Source of the DNA: Dehalococcoidales bacterium
GTDB lineage: Bacteria > Chloroflexota > Dehalococcoidia > Dehalococcoidales > UBA2162
Assembly: GCA_020343555.1 (NCBI GenBank)
Contig: CP070800.1
Span: 845,889-851,086 of the forward strand
Length of the DNA: 5,198 bases
Direction of reading: 5' to 3'
Shown: positions 4,153 through 5,198 of the stretch, piece by piece
Numbering within the stretch: the stretch's first letter is position 1
How the letters are laid out: every line of letters starts with the position of its first letter
Position numbers and translations under genes: made by a program
Notes under the pieces: generated by a model
What the model saw: the letters and a program-made list of their open reading frames with translations, nothing else
What the model was told of the DNA's origin: nothing
Database searches by the model: none

Positions 4153-5198
4153 GGTTTGTACTGGTGTCAATTCTCGTGCCCTGACCATGGTCAACGATCC
4201 GGTGGCACAGACATAAGCGCACAGTCCGCAGCCAATGCACTTTTCCGCTTCAAGATGGATGAAATCGTCGGAAAGATCTGGTTTTAGTGGCCAGTGATGC
4301 CAGCGTGCTTTTACAGGGCATATTTTTACACACGCTTCACACAAAGTACATTTTTCCTGGACACACTCAGGCAAGAATTCTGGAAGCTTCCCTACATCGC
4401 CAAATTCAACATAGCGTGACAATCCTTCACAACAGCAAGAACAACACAGACATATCCCTGTAATAGATTGAAAGACGGACTCCTCATCCTGTTCCTTGGA
4501 AGGAATATTTGTCATAACCTGTGCCACCAGCCCTTGCTTAAATGATTCCTCAAGACACTCAAGAGCTTCCTCTCCCGAAACATAACGATTGGGGCGTGCC
4601 CCTGGTGTCGTCTCCGATACTGGGACATAGAAATCTGCCATCTGTCCGAACACGATGCAGTTGTCAGCTTTGCGGTCACACTTCTGGCGATAGATCCTGC
4701 AATTACACCATATCAAAGCAATTGGTACTTCATTCTTCGCCTTCCATTTTATGACTTCGCTGGCTATTTCATACGGTAGTATCCTGGTCTCAGCATTGAT
4801 GGTTTTGTTTATCATGAGAGTACGAGGTTTGGTTTTAGGAACACGGGCACCCTGTGTGTCGAGGACTCTATTTATAAGTTCAATGAATTTCTTGCCTTCG
4901 GCATCGTTTTTGCCAATATGTCCCCAGGCATTCTTAAGTCCAAGACTGCCTGTGTTGTAATACTCAACAACTCCCGGTTCTTCCTCACGTTCTCGCCATT
5001 TAATGATAATCTTAGTCTTTATCTTTTCAATAATCTCGCCAACAATCTTTCTATCATATCCTGTTTCCTCCGCCAATTCATCTACTGTCTTTGGTTTACC
5101 TCCGGTATAGAGATTCTCCAGGTGTTGACCGATATTTGCTTCCTCCAGAGTAGGGAAAAAGAATTCGAGTAGTTCCATCATAGCCGGCGACCTTTGAA
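4150..5198 (-). CDS. Winged-helix/Cys-cluster 2[4Fe-4S] protein, paralogue C (5' end probably cut by the window)
   Basis: The third member of the family, convergent with B. The first in-window ATG is at 5181 and would give 343 residues. The frame stays open to the edge, encoding QRSPA just before MMELLEFFFPTLEEA. This aligns with the segment about 20 residues into A and B (TSERFLAILHEMFTPEEA in B), so the true start probably lies outside. An AAAGG 9 nt before 5181 leaves the shorter form possible. Counting from that ATG, the winged-helix-like part is about 10-75. The central motif is C159-x-C161-R-x5-C168-x6-C175, and the cysteine run CLCCSCCC is at 244-251. The ferredoxin motifs are C278-x2-C281-x2-C284-x3-C288-P and C315-x2-C318-x2-C321-x3-C325. 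It lacks the KVPxSKKLKA linker and the long C-terminal tails of A and B, so it is a more distant paralogue and probably a separate transcription unit. Confidence 0.87.
   Translation of the reverse strand, partial: QRSPAMMELLEFFFPTLEEANIGQHLENLYTGGKPKTVDELAEETGYDRKIVGEIIEKIKTKIIIKWREREEEPGVVEYYNTGSLGLKNAWGHIGKNDAEGKKFIELINRVLDTQGARVPKTKPRTLMINKTINAETRILPYEIASEVIKWKAKNEVPIALIWCNCRIYRQKCDRKADNCIVFGQMADFYVPVSETTPGARPNRYVSGEEALECLEESFKQGLVAQVMTNIPSKEQDEESVFQSITGICLCCSCCCEGLSRYVEFGDVGKLPEFLPECVQEKCTLCEACVKICPVKARWHHWPLKPDLSDDFIHLEAEKCIGCGLCAYVCATGSLTMVRARELTPVQT

Noticed and set aside
4542..5172. Three plus-strand open frames of 69-84 codons opposite paralogue C
   Set aside because: All lie antisense to the cysteine-motif gene and overlap each other in different frames; none shows a domain or a Shine-Dalgarno site.
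1..5198. CRISPR array, tRNA, rRNA, riboswitch or insertion sequence
   Set aside because: No regularly spaced repeats, cloverleaf or rRNA-like stretches, known aptamer pattern, transposase frame or terminal inverted repeats were recognised by eye.

Overview
The window comes from a strictly anaerobic bacterium. Almost every complete gene encodes a cysteine-rich iron-sulfur or metal-handling protein, and the genes have bacterial Shine-Dalgarno sites. The family 5 solute-binding protein tail at the left edge and the winged-helix/ferredoxin proteins recall uncultured Dehalococcoidia (Chloroflexota) or sulfate-reducing/syntrophic Deltaproteobacteria. This placement is inferred from remembered protein style, not from a marker gene. 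No rRNA, tRNA, CRISPR array, transposase or attachment site was seen.

Layout on the + strand: the C-terminal 56 codons of a peptide/nickel-type ABC transporter substrate-binding protein (1-172); a 26-bp perfect palindrome (220-245); a single-domain cupin (278-781); a small two-cluster ferredoxin (820-1056); a 375-residue winged-helix/Cys-cluster/2[4Fe-4S] protein, here called A (1185-2312); a HypA-type nickel metallochaperone (2363-2704); and a second 375-residue protein of the same family, B (2804-3931). A 218-bp convergent gap follows. A third family member, C, then runs on the - strand (4150-5198) and probably loses its N-terminus at the window edge.

Proteins A, B and C share one architecture. 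An N-terminal winged-helix-like domain is followed by a central block with CxCR-x5-C-x6-C and, further on, CxCCx3C (enriched to CxCCxCCC in A and C). Two ferredoxin-type CxxCxxCxxxC motifs close the protein. I recall this layout from anaerobe proteins annotated only as '4Fe-4S binding protein' and know of no experimentally established function.

The + strand genes are closely spaced (38 to 128 bp gaps) and may form one or two operons, with a possible internal promoter before A. A cautious reading is an electron-transfer or redox-sensing module tied to the maturation or supply of a metalloenzyme, possibly a nickel enzyme given HypA. No hydrogenase, CO dehydrogenase or other catalytic partner lies in the window, so the client is unknown.
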